Positions 16,560 to 25,696 are shown, numbered from the stretch's first letter. The stretch: DNA of 64,000 nt from an uncultured Eubacteriales bacterium (GCA_934647945.1 CAKUFK010000013.1:1-64000); one strand, 5' to 3'. A program made the numbers and translations. The notes: generated by a model from the sequence alone, not told the origin.

Positions 16560-17834
16560 ATGGGCATGACCATGACCCAGAAAATCCTAGCCGCCCACGC
16601 GGGCCTCGAGGAGGTCACGGCGGGGCAGCTTATCGAGGCGAAGCTGGACCTCTGCCTCGGCAACGACATCACCGCGCCCGTCGCGATCAACGAATTCGAG
16701 CGGTGCGGCGCCTGCCAGGTGTTCGACCGGGACCGGGTGGCCCTGGTGATGGATCACTTTACCCCGAACAAAGACATCAAGGCCGCCGAGCAGGTCAAAA
16801 AGACCCGGGAATTCGCCCATAAACAGGGCGTGACCCATTTTTATGACGTGGGCCGGATGGGAATCGAGCACGCCCTCCTGCCCGAACAGGGGCTGGTCGG
16901 TCCGGGGGACTGCGTCATCGGCGCCGACAGCCATACCTGCACCTATGGCGCTTTGGGGGCCTTCTCCACCGGTGTCGGCTCCACCGACCTGGCCGCCGGC
17001 ATGGCGACTGGAACCGCCTGGTTCAAGGTCCCGGCGGCCATCCGGGTGGAACTGACCGGCAAACTGTCCCGGTATGTCTCCGGCAAGGATGTCATCCTCC
17101 ACCTCATCGGCAGAATCGGGGTGGACGGTGCCCTTTATCGTTCCCTGGAATTCACTGGCGGGGGGGTGGCCTCCCTGTCGATGGACGACCGGCTCTGCAT
17201 CGCCAACATGGCCATCGAAGCGGGGGCTAAAAACGGCATCTTCCCGGTGGACGATGTGACCATGGCGTATGTTCGGGACCGTTTCCAAAGGGAACCTCGG
17301 GTATTCGAGGCCGATCCCGACGCGGAGTATGAGGATACTGTCACGATCGACCTCTCCGCTCTGCGCCCCACCGTTTCCTTCCCCCATCTGCCCGAAAACA
17401 CAAAAACCGTGGACGACTGCGGCGAGGTGAAGATCGACCAGGTGGTCATCGGCTCCTGCACCAACGGCCGGATGGAGGACATGCGGGCCGCCGCCGAGGT
17501 GCTGCGCGGCCGGAAGGTGGCCGACGGGGTGCGGTGCATCGTCATTCCCGCCACCCAGCAGATCTGGCTGGACAGCCTGCATGAGGGATTGTTCGATATT
17601 TTCGTGGAGGCGGGGGCCGTGGTCTCCACCCCCACCTGCGGGCCCTGCCTGGGAGGGCATATGGGGATTCTCGCCGCCGGGGAGCGGGCGGTCTCCACCA
17701 CCAACCGCAATTTCGTTGGCCGGATGGGCCACGTGGACAGTGAGGTCTATCTCGCCAGCCCCTATGTGGCGGCGGCTTCCGCGGTCACGGGATTCATCAC
17801 CGATCCGGCCAAGCTGATGAAGGAGGGGGAATAA
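16560..17834 (+). CDS. leuC: 3-isopropylmalate dehydratase, large subunit
   Basis: A 424-residue aconitase-family subunit that holds the [4Fe-4S] cluster and isomerises 2- to 3-isopropylmalate in leucine synthesis. Motifs: ADSHTCTYGALGAFSTGVGSTD, SCTNGRMEDMR (first cluster Cys) and TPTCGPCLGG (other two). The length is that of the short bacterial/archaeal LeuC type. AAGGAGG lies 7 nt before the ATG. leuD starts 3 nt after the stop, so translation is probably coupled. leuA and leuB are not in the window. Confidence 0.95.
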   Translation: MGMTMTQKILAAHAGLEEVTAGQLIEAKLDLCLGNDITAPVAINEFERCGACQVFDRDRVALVMDHFTPNKDIKAAEQVKKTREFAHKQGVTHFYDVGRMGIEHALLPEQGLVGPGDCVIGADSHTCTYGALGAFSTGVGSTDLAAGMATGTAWFKVPAAIRVELTGKLSRYVSGKDVILHLIGRIGVDGALYRSLEFTGGGVASLSMDDRLCIANMAIEAGAKNGIFPVDDVTMAYVRDRFQREPRVFEADPDAEYEDTVTIDLSALRPTVSFPHLPENTKTVDDCGEVKIDQVVIGSCTNGRMEDMRAAAEVLRGRKVADGVRCIVIPATQQIWLDSLHEGLFDIFVEAGAVVSTPTCGPCLGGHMGILAAGERAVSTTNRNFVGRMGHVDSEVYLASPYVAAASAVTGFITDPAKLMKEGE

Positions 17835-17837
17835 GCC

Positions 17838-18326
17838 ATGACAGTTCAGGGAACGGTACATAAGTACGGGGACAACGTGGATACCGATGTCATCATCCCC
17901 GCCCGCTATCTCAACACCTCCAGCCATGAGGAGCTTGCCGCCCACTGTATGGAGGATATCGACCGGGAGTTCGTGAACAAAGTGAAAACCGGCGACATTC
18001 TGGTGGCGGAAAAGAATTTCGGCTGCGGTTCCTCGCGGGAGCACGCGCCCATCGCCATCAAGGCCAGCGGCATCTCCTGCGTTATCGCCTCCACCTTCGC
18101 CCGGATCTTTTACCGCAACGCCATCAATATCGGCCTGGCCATCCTGGAATGTGAGGAGGCGGCCCGGGAAATCCGGGCCGGGGACGAGGTCCGGGTGGAT
18201 TTCGACACCGGCGTCATCGAGAACCGGACCACCGGCAAAACCTATCAGGCCCAGCCCTTCCCGCCCTTTATCCAGAATATCATCGAAAAGGGCGGCCTCC
18301 TCAGTGCCATCCGGGACCGGCTGTGA
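17838..18326 (+). CDS. leuD: 3-isopropylmalate dehydratase, small subunit
   Basis: A 162-residue swivel-domain partner of LeuC. Recognisable are KYGDNVDTDVIIPARYLNT at the N-terminus and the substrate-binding loop FGCGSSREHAPIAIKASG, followed by IASTFARIFYRNAINIGL. Full length for the short LeuD type. The active site is formed between LeuC and LeuD. The AGGAGGG before its ATG lies within the end of leuC. Confidence 0.95.
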   Translation: MTVQGTVHKYGDNVDTDVIIPARYLNTSSHEELAAHCMEDIDREFVNKVKTGDILVAEKNFGCGSSREHAPIAIKASGISCVIASTFARIFYRNAINIGLAILECEEAAREIRAGDEVRVDFDTGVIENRTTGKTYQAQPFPPFIQNIIEKGGLLSAIRDRL

Positions 18327-18363
18327 CCATCCGCGGCCGGGCCGGGGAAAGGAAGCGTTAGCT

Positions 18364-18924
18364 ATGTCGGACATACATGAGACGATCCGGGACCAGGCGC
18401 GGCAGGCCATTGCCGAGCTGCTGGACGCGGCAAAGCTCTCTCCGGGGGATCTCTTCGTCGTGGGCTGCTCCACCAGCGAGGTGGCGGGGCGGCGCATCGG
18501 TTCGGATTCGAGCCTGGACATCGCCGGGGCGCTCTGGGACGGCATCGCGCCGGTACTCCAGGATCGGAGGATTTTCCTCGCCGTCCAGTGCTGCGAACAC
18601 CTCAACCGGGCGGTGGTCCTGGAACGGGCGGCGGCGGAAAAGGCCCGCCTCGAGCTCGTGAACGCGGTTCCGCAGCTTCACGCGGGCGGCGCGTTCGCCG
18701 CCACCGCCTATGCCCGGATGGAGGATCCCGTGATGGTGGAGGAGGTCCGGGCGGCGGCCGGGATCGATATCGGCGGAACCCTGATTGGGATGCAGCTCCG
18801 CCGGGTGGCGGTCCCGGTCCGGCTCTCGATCGACCGGATCGGGGAGGCGCGGATCCTCTGTGCCCGTACCCGCCCCAAATTTATCGGCGGTGTCCGGGCC
18901 GTGTACGACGAGTCGGTACTGTGA
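18364..18924 (+). CDS. UPF0340 / TIGR01440 family protein (YwlG-like)
   Basis: A 186-residue protein of the YwlG/UPF0340 family of unknown function. Typical stretches are VVGCSTSEVAGRRIGSDSS, AVQCCEHLNRAVVLE and DIGGTLIGMQL. No signal peptide or membrane helix. The ATG at 18364 follows GGAAAGGAAG. It is the last gene of the leucine operon and is followed by a strong terminator, so it would be expressed under leucine limitation; in other Firmicutes it is often near serine or nucleotide genes, so the link to leucine synthesis may be incidental. Confidence 0.9.
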   Translation: MSDIHETIRDQARQAIAELLDAAKLSPGDLFVVGCSTSEVAGRRIGSDSSLDIAGALWDGIAPVLQDRRIFLAVQCCEHLNRAVVLERAAAEKARLELVNAVPQLHAGGAFAATAYARMEDPVMVEEVRAAAGIDIGGTLIGMQLRRVAVPVRLSIDRIGEARILCARTRPKFIGGVRAVYDESVL

Positions 18925-18974
18925 GAGCTCAAAATCACCAGTGAACCGATGGCTTTGCTTTAAGCGACAAGTGG

Positions 18975-19010
18975 ACACCAGCCGGGGAGAGCACCCCCGG
19001 CTGGTGTTTT
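18975..19010 (+). terminator. Terminator of the ilv-leu operon
   Basis: A 13-bp perfect stem (18975-18987 with 18995-19007) ends in TTTT. It follows the UPF0340 gene by about 50 bp. Confidence 0.85.
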
Positions 19011-19116
19011 CTGCATACGTCTGAGCGGGACCGTATGATATCCCCGTTTTTTGATCGTATCCATTTTCTGCTGTTTGTGGTAGAATACGACTAGGACAAG
19101 GCGTCTATTACGATGA

Positions 19117-19479
19117 GAGGGTGACCAATGGTATAAAAACCCGGCAGTGTACACCGAACCCGATTTTCATGAACCGCATTTGAATTCGCTGGATATCCCG
19201 AGTGAATCACGCTTGTCGAGAGAGACGCTGCAAGGATATTTAGCGGCGGTGAGAACCAAAATCTTATGTTACCTGGACGGTCTTACCAACGACGGGCTAT
19301 ACGATATCCCGACAGGCTGCACGAGCAGCCGGTTGGGCCTGATCCTGTCGCAGTTCCGCCATTTCTACGCCCATCTCGGGAATATCAACGCGACCACCAT
19401 CATCGAAACGAACCGATGGCCCCGTGTCATCGGGACGAGCGGCAAAAGCGGGAAATCCACAAAAGGCCTGTTTGAATAA
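19117..19479 (+). pseudogene. C-terminal remnant of a DinB-like protein
   Basis: The frame encodes WYKNPAVYTEPDFHEP followed by LLxQFRHFYAHLGNIN-type residues and ETNRWPRVIG, which match the C-terminal half of DinB-like (YfiT/DinB fold) proteins. An in-frame TGA lies at 19114-19116 and there is no good start: the only ATG with a ribosome-binding-like GAGAGGGTGACCA (19128) is in another frame and stops after two codons. The full family is about twice this length. Probably a truncated or frameshifted gene; a GTG at 19147 could in principle start a short product. Confidence 0.55.
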
Positions 19480-19543
19480 CGTCCCGTGGAGCGTCGATGC
19501 GTTCTCCTATACGTGGCACGGGATACGGAAATGAGGAAATGGG

Positions 19544-20716
19544 TTGGAAGATAGAGTAAAAATCGAGTATGTGGAAATCGAGCGGGGCAGACGCCTCCTT
19601 GTGACGAGCGATATCCACGGGCATGCCGCAAGTTTGAAAAAGGTGCTGGAAAAGGCGGAATTTTCGGATGACGATATCCTGGTTATCATCGGTGACATCG
19701 TGGAAAAAGGTCCGGAAAGCCTGAAAACGCTGCGCTATGTCATGGAACTGTGCGAGAGGGGAAACGTCCTTCCCCTGATAGGCAATGTGGACGCGTGGCG
19801 GCTCCACATGATAAACGGTATCCGCGCAGAAAGCGTACAGGGCTTTTACGACTATCTCCTGCACCTCAGGGCCTGGATCGGTACCAGCTTTTTCGATGAA
19901 CTGACGAGGGAGCTCGGCTATATCTGTACGTCTCCCGCGGATATTTTGAAGTCTAAGGACCGGGTGCTCGGGCATTTCCGGCGGGAACTGGATTTTCTCT
20001 CTCATTTGCCGGCGATCGTCGAAACGCAGGACTATGTCTTTGTTCACGGAGGGCTGCGTGACCGGGAGGTACGGGACAACGGGAAACGCCCCTTGTTCGA
20101 GCTGTTGAAATACGACAGGTTCATGGATACGGAGCTTTGTTTTGACAAATACGTGGTGGTCGGGCATTGGCCGGTCTCCAATTATGGCGGCAAATACCCC
20201 CAGGCGAACCCTCTCATCGACCGCGAAAAGAGGATCATCTCCATCGATGGCGGCTGCGGGCTGAAGGCAAACGGCCAGTTGAACCTGCTGATCTTTCCCG
20301 AGGCCGGCTGCGATTTGGACGACGTGTATGTTGTCAGCCATGACGACCTGCCGGTTTACCTGGCCTTGACCCCGCAGGTGGAGTCCGCCGATTCCATCCA
20401 TATCTGCTGGCCCGACAACGAGATTCGTATCCTCGAGAAGGGGGACGAATTTTCGCGTGTCCTGCACATCGCCACCGGCCGCAGCGTCTGGATGCCGAAC
20501 GCTTACCTGTTAGAGGATACCCGCTGCAGGGATTACACGGATTCCCTGCTGCCGGTGTGCCCCGGCGATAGGGTGTCGCTGGAATGGACGACTTCCAAAG
20601 GGGCCATCGTCAAAAAAGACGGGAGGACCGGCTGGTATTGCGGAGAACTGGAAAAATCCGGGGAATACCGGGAGTATTCGCGTGCCGGTCTTGTGCCGGT
20701 CTCTCGATCGTGGTAA
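19544..20716 (+). CDS. Metallophosphoesterase, Ser/Thr phosphatase-like
   Basis: A 390-residue calcineurin-like phosphoesterase. The metal-binding blocks appear in order: SDIHGH near residue 22, GDIVEKG, GNVDAW, then VHGG and GHWPVSNYGG. The DGGCGLKANGQLNL tail is typical of PrpE/ApaH-like phosphatases. About 120 C-terminal residues after the catalytic domain (VYVVSHDDL onward) have a beta-rich, SH3-like look but no family I can name. The TTG start at 19544 is supported by GAGGAAATGG. Substrate unknown: phosphoprotein or dinucleotide. Confidence 0.8.
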   Translation: MEDRVKIEYVEIERGRRLLVTSDIHGHAASLKKVLEKAEFSDDDILVIIGDIVEKGPESLKTLRYVMELCERGNVLPLIGNVDAWRLHMINGIRAESVQGFYDYLLHLRAWIGTSFFDELTRELGYICTSPADILKSKDRVLGHFRRELDFLSHLPAIVETQDYVFVHGGLRDREVRDNGKRPLFELLKYDRFMDTELCFDKYVVVGHWPVSNYGGKYPQANPLIDREKRIISIDGGCGLKANGQLNLLIFPEAGCDLDDVYVVSHDDLPVYLALTPQVESADSIHICWPDNEIRILEKGDEFSRVLHIATGRSVWMPNAYLLEDTRCRDYTDSLLPVCPGDRVSLEWTTSKGAIVKKDGRTGWYCGELEKSGEYREYSRAGLVPVSRSW

Positions 20717-20747
20717 AATAGGTTCCAATCCAAAAGAAAGCGGGTGC

Positions 20748-21113
20748 ATGGACATGGATAAGCAAACCGTCACGGATGTGATGCAAAAGACGCGGGAACT
20801 GATGGACGCGCCGACCTGCAGCCGTGAGGCGGGGGAGGCCGCCCGGCGCTGGCTGGAGGCCGTGGGAACCGAATCGGAAAAAGAGGAGACCAGGCGGTAC
20901 ATCGAAGAGCTGGAAGCCGATATCATGCCGGTCGACACCCTGATCGCCTTCGCCCAGTCCGAACAGGGGGCGGCGTATTTCGGCGCGGAAACAGCGGCCG
21001 GGATTGCCGCTCACGCCATGGAGATCAAGGCGGCCGGAGCGCTGTATTGCGACTGCCCGGCCTGCGCGGCCGCGGCGGCAATTCTCGAGAAGAAGGCCGC
21101 GCTTCTGGCGTAA
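20748..21113 (+). CDS. Small Cys-containing protein (YlbF-like or so-called Hsp90-like family), function unknown
   Basis: A 121-residue, mostly helical acidic protein: DVMQKTRELMDAPTCS at the start, a Glu-rich middle (EEETRRYIEELEADIMPVD), and a C-terminal YCDCPACAAAAAILEKKAALL segment with three closely spaced cysteines that could bind a metal. Similar short proteins in gut Clostridia carry the label molecular chaperone Hsp90, without the Hsp90 ATPase fold. ATG at 20748 or the in-frame ATG at 20754 could start it. A terminator follows. Confidence 0.6.
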   Translation: MDMDKQTVTDVMQKTRELMDAPTCSREAGEAARRWLEAVGTESEKEETRRYIEELEADIMPVDTLIAFAQSEQGAAYFGAETAAGIAAHAMEIKAAGALYCDCPACAAAAAILEKKAALLA

Positions 21114-21136
21114 AGCCTCTCCGTAACCGCAAACCA

Positions 21137-21168
21137 GGACAGCCGCCCGCGGTCGCGGGCGGCTGTCC
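21137..21168. terminator. Bidirectional terminator
   Basis: A perfect 14-bp stem (21137-21150 with 21155-21168) with a 4-nt loop separates two convergent genes. Confidence 0.8.
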
Positions 21169-21186
21169 TAATTATGCGGCAGGGGG

Positions 21187-22020
21187 TCAGGCAAGCGCCT
21201 TTTCCCCCATCCACTGCCGCCGCGTCACCGTAAACCCGATCCGCCGGTACCAGTTGACCAGCTCGACATACCGCAGCTCCACGCCAGTGCAGCCGCGGCT
21301 TTTCAGCCACTCCGCGCCATACACCACCATGCCCCGGCCGATTCCCCTGCGGCGCGCGCGGCCGGCCACCCCCACGCAGCCGATGCAGCCGTCCCGTTCA
21401 CCCGGAGGGGAAAACCGCCCGCCGCCGGGGGACAGAATGGCAAATCCCAGGACGGCCCCGGCTTCCACGGCCAGCAGGACCGGATCGGCGCAGGTGGTAA
21501 ACACGCCGCGCCAATCCGGCTGCGCGTCGTCCACGGCGGCGAGCAGGGCGGCCCGGTCGGCGTCCCGCGCGAACCGGAACCCTACCGTCTCCGGCGCCGG
21601 CGGGATGTCCAGCCGGCCCGCGCCGAAACCCCGCAGGTCCAGCCGCATGTTCACGCTGGTCCACGACGCGGCATAGCCCCGGCGCTCAAAGAACGCGGGG
21701 ACGGCCGGATCCTCCGCGGGCACCCCCTGGAGCAGATAATACCGGCCCCGGCCGAGCAGGACGCGGTCCGCCCCCGACGCCCGGATGCGCGTTTCGGCAG
21801 CCTCGAGCAGGGCGGCGCCGTGTCCCCGGTTCCGGTACCGGCGATCCACACAGAGCAGGGACAGGCTGCCGCCGTGAATCAGGGCGTACCCCACCGTTTC
21901 GCCTCCTTCGCCGGCATACAGCACCTGACCCCGCTCCCGCTTGAGGCATTCCCGAAACACGGCCTCGGCGGCCGGATAATCCGGGAAGCAGCGCCGGTAC
22001 AGGGCATACAGCTCGTCCAT
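21187..22020 (-). CDS. GNAT N-acetyltransferase with two GNAT-like halves
   Basis: A 277-residue protein with tandem acetyltransferase folds. The first half contains the acetyl-CoA motif as LLCVDRRYRNRGHGAALLEAAE; the second half has GVAGRARRRGIGRGMVVYGAEWL and ends LRYVELVNWYRRIGFTV. Both carry the R/Q-x-x-G-x-G/A pyrophosphate loop. Likely acetylates a small amine or peptide; substrate unknown. AAGAGGAG precedes the ATG. It is the last of three minus-strand genes (22473-23051, 22036-22476, this one) that probably form an operon. Confidence 0.85.
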   Translation of the reverse strand: MDELYALYRRCFPDYPAAEAVFRECLKRERGQVLYAGEGGETVGYALIHGGSLSLLCVDRRYRNRGHGAALLEAAETRIRASGADRVLLGRGRYYLLQGVPAEDPAVPAFFERRGYAASWTSVNMRLDLRGFGAGRLDIPPAPETVGFRFARDADRAALLAAVDDAQPDWRGVFTTCADPVLLAVEAGAVLGFAILSPGGGRFSPPGERDGCIGCVGVAGRARRRGIGRGMVVYGAEWLKSRGCTGVELRYVELVNWYRRIGFTVTRRQWMGEKALA

Positions 22021-22035
22021 ATTGCTCCTCTTTTT

Positions 22036-22476
22036 TCACACATCGCCCCGGGCGATCGTCTTTTTATACCCCCGATGCCGCCGATCAAAGCCGTACGCCT
22101 CGTAAAATCCGCAGGCGTCCGCCCGCTCCTCCTCGGTCACCAGGATCATCTGGGCGCAGTCCCGGGCCTCGGCGGCCTTCTCCAGTTCGCGCAGCATCCG
22201 GCCGGCCCCCTTCCGGCGCTGTCCTTTGTCCACGATGAGGTTTTCCACGACCAGGAACGGCCGGCCGTCGCCGTACAGCTCTTCGCAGACGACGCCCATG
22301 ACCGAACCCACCAGCCGCCCGCCGTCCTCCGCCGCCAGGAGGATATGGCGCCCCCCGGTCTCCAGGCTTTCCCACCGGCGCCGCATGACAGCCTCGTCCA
22401 TCGCCTCATCTCAAAATGGCGCGTACAGGGCCGCCAGCGCCGCTAGATCCGTTTTTTCGAGCCGTCGCGCCGTCAT
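22036..22476 (-). pseudogene. GNAT acetyltransferase interrupted by in-frame TGA
   Basis: From the ATG at 22476 (after GGAAGGAGG, overlapping the upstream stop as ATGA) the frame reads MTARRLEKTDLAALAALYAPF, then TGA at 22411-22413, then continues in the same frame as DEAMDEAVMRRRWESLE through a complete GNAT domain (NLIVDKGQRRKGAGRMLRELE, FYEAYGF). Family members have a short helix-loop-helix here, often with Trp, so a TGG-to-TGA change is plausible. Either a recent nonsense mutation, a sequencing error, or translation restarts at 22401 to give 121 residues. Confidence 0.7.
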
Positions 22477-23051
22477 GCGTCTCCTCCTTCCGCGGCCTCC
22501 CGCCGCGCTTCCTCCCACCATTCCGGGAAGGTTCCGGATACGAACCCCGACAGGGGATGCTCCCCCCGCAGCAGATCCAGCCGCCGGATGGCGCCGCGGA
22601 CCATGTTCCGGTCCCGCCGCCGCTCTTCCACGGTCAGGTCCTCGTAGTGCCGGATCCTCAGCCGCCCCTCCGACTCGTACCGGAGGATCCGGTTATAGGC
22701 GTCGTCCACCTCGTCGGCGGCTGCCACCGGCACCGGATCCCGTGACACGACCGCGGACCGGATCCCGGTGTTTTTGTCCGTCCCGAACGATCCGGAACAG
22801 GTGTAGATGACCCCCTTCACCCCGCCGTAAAAGGCGCGCAGGCCGTCTTTGAAGGATTCATTGTAGACCGGGATCCCGTCCTCCCCGATCTCGAACGTCA
22901 TCCATTTGAACGGGTGCTTCCAGATATAGATGGACGCCAGGGCCTTGTCGGCGGACAGATAGACGCAGGGGTAATCCAGATTGGAATGGGGGCTGGCAAA
23001 GGGCCTGAGTACCTCGAGCCCCCTGACGGTGGTTCCATGATAGGCGGTCAT
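22473..23051 (-). CDS. Uncharacterised protein, possible ADP-ribosyltransferase-like fold
   Basis: A 192-residue soluble protein beginning MTAYHGTTVRGLEVLRPF and then CVYLSADKALASIYIWKHPF. The pattern His-Gly-Thr near the N-terminus followed by a Tyr-Leu-Ser strand recalls ADP-ribosyltransferase or Tpt1-like folds, but I cannot place the third catalytic residue with confidence. C-terminal part is charged and helical (EERRRDRNMVRGAIRRLDLL). ATG at 23051 has AAGGA about 8 nt upstream; ATG at 23057 abuts the same site. Its stop overlaps the next gene's start by ATGA. Confidence 0.6.
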   Translation of the reverse strand: MTAYHGTTVRGLEVLRPFASPHSNLDYPCVYLSADKALASIYIWKHPFKWMTFEIGEDGIPVYNESFKDGLRAFYGGVKGVIYTCSGSFGTDKNTGIRSAVVSRDPVPVAAADEVDDAYNRILRYESEGRLRIRHYEDLTVEERRRDRNMVRGAIRRLDLLRGEHPLSGFVSGTFPEWWEEARREAAEGGDA

Positions 23052-23151
23052 CCGCATTCCTTCCTTTCATAGAGGATATCCGGCTTTCGTTTGTGTGCAA
23101 ATCCGTCCTCCCGCCGGGCATACTAATCCGGGCTGAGGAGGGGGAGAGAGG

Positions 23152-24279
23152 ATGGACGGTGTTTTCGGTTTGGCATTCGGGCGGCCTTCGGTCAGCAAGG
23201 CGGTCAAGATCGCGCTGGGCTGTTCCTTGGCCGTCCTGCTTGCCCGTCTGCTGGAGCTTTCCAGTGCCACCGCTGTGGTCACCATCACCCTGCTTAGCGT
23301 CCAGCGCACCAAAAAGGACACCCTGCGGGCGGCGCTGCGCCGCAGCCTGGCCTTTTTCGCCTCCCTCGCCCTCGCGCTGCCGCTGTTTTCTCTGCTGCGG
23401 TTTTCCGTGCCCGCGCTGGGCCTGTTCCTTCTCCTGTTCGTGCCGGTCTGCCAGTGGCTGGACATTGAGGAGGGGCTGGCGATGAGCACGGTGCTCATGC
23501 TCCATGTCTGGAACGCGGGGGAGGTCACGCCTGCTCTCATCCTCAACGAAACCGCCCTCATGGCCATCGGTATCCTTATGGGTGTGGTCATGAACCTGTA
23601 TATTCCCCGGCGCATCCGCGCCATCCGGGAAGACCAGCGGATCACGGAGGAACGGATGCGGGCCATTCTGCGGGACATGGGGGCATTTTTGCGGCAGGAA
23701 CCGTTTGACGGGCAGACGGATCCCGCGGGGGAAGAGAGGGGCGGGGGCGCCGTTCTTTTTTCCACCCGGACGGGGGCCGGGATCGCCGCCCTGCGGGACC
23801 ATCTCGAGGAGGCCTGCAGACGGGCGCTCGCCCTCGCGGACAACTCCTTCCACCCCGACATGCGGTATTTCCGGCAGTATATGGAGATGCGGCTGCAGCA
23901 GTGCCGCGTTCTGTCCAGGCTGGCGGGAAGCCTTCAGCGTCTCGGTCCGGAGAGCCGTCCCTTTCCCTGGCAGGCGGATGAAATCGGCATCTTTTTTGAA
24001 GAGGTGGCCGCCTCCCTGCACGAATATAACAATGCCCTGGAGCTGCTGGAACGGCTCGAGGAGCATCGCCACCGTTTCAAGCTCAGCGAGCTGCCGGCCT
24101 CCCGGCGGGAATTCGAGACGCGGGCGGTGCTGTACGAGGCGGCGGACAGCCTGCAGCATCTGCTTGAGCTCAAACGGGATTTCGTCCGTGCCCTGACCCC
24201 GTCCCAGATCGAGACCTTCTGGGCCTGTCCGATGCGTCCGCGCGGTGGAAAAAAGGGGACGAAAACAGGCCGGATTTGA
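23152..24279 (+). CDS. Aromatic acid exporter (FUSC/ArAE) family membrane protein
   Basis: A 375-residue protein. Residues 1-160 form about six membrane helices typical of the ArAE_1/FUSC exporter family (ALGCSLAVLLARLLELSSATAV, then SVQRTKKDTLRAALRRSLAF). The remaining 210 residues are a soluble, helical coiled-coil-like domain (EERMRAILRDMGAFLRQE and later ELLERLEEHRHRFKLSELP). Likely exports aromatic or other organic anions. Strong GGAGGGGGAGAGAGG upstream of the ATG. A terminator hairpin follows at 24366. Confidence 0.8.
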   Translation: MDGVFGLAFGRPSVSKAVKIALGCSLAVLLARLLELSSATAVVTITLLSVQRTKKDTLRAALRRSLAFFASLALALPLFSLLRFSVPALGLFLLLFVPVCQWLDIEEGLAMSTVLMLHVWNAGEVTPALILNETALMAIGILMGVVMNLYIPRRIRAIREDQRITEERMRAILRDMGAFLRQEPFDGQTDPAGEERGGGAVLFSTRTGAGIAALRDHLEEACRRALALADNSFHPDMRYFRQYMEMRLQQCRVLSRLAGSLQRLGPESRPFPWQADEIGIFFEEVAASLHEYNNALELLERLEEHRHRFKLSELPASRREFETRAVLYEAADSLQHLLELKRDFVRALTPSQIETFWACPMRPRGGKKGTKTGRI

Positions 24280-24365
24280 CCGAAAACCGTCCCAAACGCA
24301 CCGAAACAGCCCCTTTCTGCGCGGGAATCCGCCGGATAAGCGTTCTGGCGATGGGAAAAAGACAA

Positions 24366-24400
24366 ACACACCCGCGGCGGCTGGACCGCCGCGGGTGTGT
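24366..24400. terminator. Bidirectional terminator
   Basis: A perfect 15-bp stem (24366-24380 with 24386-24400) with a 5-nt loop lies between convergent genes. Confidence 0.8.
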
Positions 24401-24424
24401 TGCGGATAGCCCGGTCATCTGGGG

Positions 24425-25261
24425 CTACCGGGACGAATCCCCTTGTTTCGATATCGGTTTCCGGTACTGATACACATCCTTGCCGAAGCTGCCGACATAA
24501 TGGATTTCTTCAAACCCACGGCCGATAAGCTCCCGGTTTGGAAGGATGTGCCGTTCCGAGTCGCCAGGACAATCGAGCAGCCAGCCGCCGTCCTTGCAAA
24601 CCCTGGCCATTTCGGCCAGCTCCCGGTCATAGTCCTCGCCGACGACGTGGCCGGACATGACCACGTCGAAGGTATCGTCCGGGAACGGCAGGCTGTCCGC
24701 AAAGCCGTCCAGCACACGGACGTTCCGGATCCCCTCCTCCGCGATTTTGTCGCGCATGAACTCCCGCAGCGTCCCCACCGGCTCACTGGCATAGACGAAC
24801 GCGGCTTTTTCGGCGGCGGCAAACGTCAGGCGGCCGGAACCGGCCCCCACGTCCAGCACGGTCTTGCCGGCCAGCTCCGCCAGCCCGAACAGACGCGTCT
24901 TGTCCCAGCCGCGTATGAAATCGCAGCGTTCCGCCATGACCGCCGGGGTCGTGTATACGGTGAAGTCCTCCACACACATCAGCGCATACGCCTCCGCGTT
25001 CCGGACCTCCTCCGGACCGGCCGCCGGGGCGCCAGACGCCAGCGCGGAGACAAGCGGGGCACATTCCGGGCAGCGGTGCTCGAGGTACCACCGGATGGCC
25101 GGATTGGCCCGCAGGGCGATTCCCATGCAGCGCCGCCATTCGTCTTTATCGCTGTGCCAGCCGCCCCACTCCATCATCAGACGGATCTGGAACCGCTCCA
25201 GGAGCAGGAACGTCTGGAAGGAGTACTCGCCCGGGTTGATCCAATTCAAATTCAGAGCCAT
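24425..25261 (-). CDS. Class I SAM-dependent methyltransferase
   Basis: A 278-residue protein. The first ~115 residues are an N-terminal helical part with CPECAPL; the Rossmann methyltransferase core starts at TVLDVGAGSGRLTFAAA (SAM-binding motif I), with acidic EPVG at the end of strand 2 and DGFADSLPFPDDTFDVVMSGH (motif II/III) further on, followed by VCKDGGWLLDCPG. This is the Methyltransf_11/25 type. The substrate cannot be inferred. AGGAGGATTGT precedes the ATG. It is transcribed alone and converges on the exporter gene. Confidence 0.85.
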   Translation of the reverse strand: MALNLNWINPGEYSFQTFLLLERFQIRLMMEWGGWHSDKDEWRRCMGIALRANPAIRWYLEHRCPECAPLVSALASGAPAAGPEEVRNAEAYALMCVEDFTVYTTPAVMAERCDFIRGWDKTRLFGLAELAGKTVLDVGAGSGRLTFAAAEKAAFVYASEPVGTLREFMRDKIAEEGIRNVRVLDGFADSLPFPDDTFDVVMSGHVVGEDYDRELAEMARVCKDGGWLLDCPGDSERHILPNRELIGRGFEEIHYVGSFGKDVYQYRKPISKQGDSSR

Positions 25262-25696
25262 ACAATCCTCCTGTTTTTCAGGAGGGCTACCGGATCGTCA
25301 CCCTCCCGTTCTGTGTTTTGGCGGCAATCTTTCTATCTGCCATGTTCAACACCCCTTTTCCGTAGGATTATCATTCAGTATAGAACAAAACGAGGCGGAA
25401 AGCAAGAAATAATGACAAAATCTGACTCGATTATATTTGTTTTTTGTATAATTCGATGGCTGGGGATGGATGCGTGCCGGTGATTTCGACCTATCCGGTT
25501 TCTGTCTGCCATGAAGAATGGGGCGGGAATGGTTTACAATTCCTCCCGATCGAAACCAGCCGCCAAAGCAGACTCTGCTTTGGCGGCTGATAACCGTTGC
25601 GTCCGCAACCTGCGCCAGGGACGGCAGGAGAATGCGGCGATCGAAGCTATGAGTGGCCGGCCAGGCCGGTTGTTTGGGGAGCGTGTGACCGCGCGC
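25262..25696. other. Intergenic region with topoisomerase terminator
   Basis: No convincing gene. A perfect 13-bp stem (25558-25570 with 25576-25588) lies downstream of the minus-strand topoisomerase A gene, though about 110 bp away. An 18-codon minus-strand frame at 25287-25343 (MADRKIAAKTQNGRVTIR) directly upstream of the methyltransferase is too short to call and has no clear ribosome binding site. Confidence 0.5.

Noticed and set aside
22858..24369. 503-codon minus-strand frame opposite the aromatic-acid exporter
   Set aside because: Shadow; the plus-strand protein has membrane helices and a strong ribosome binding site.
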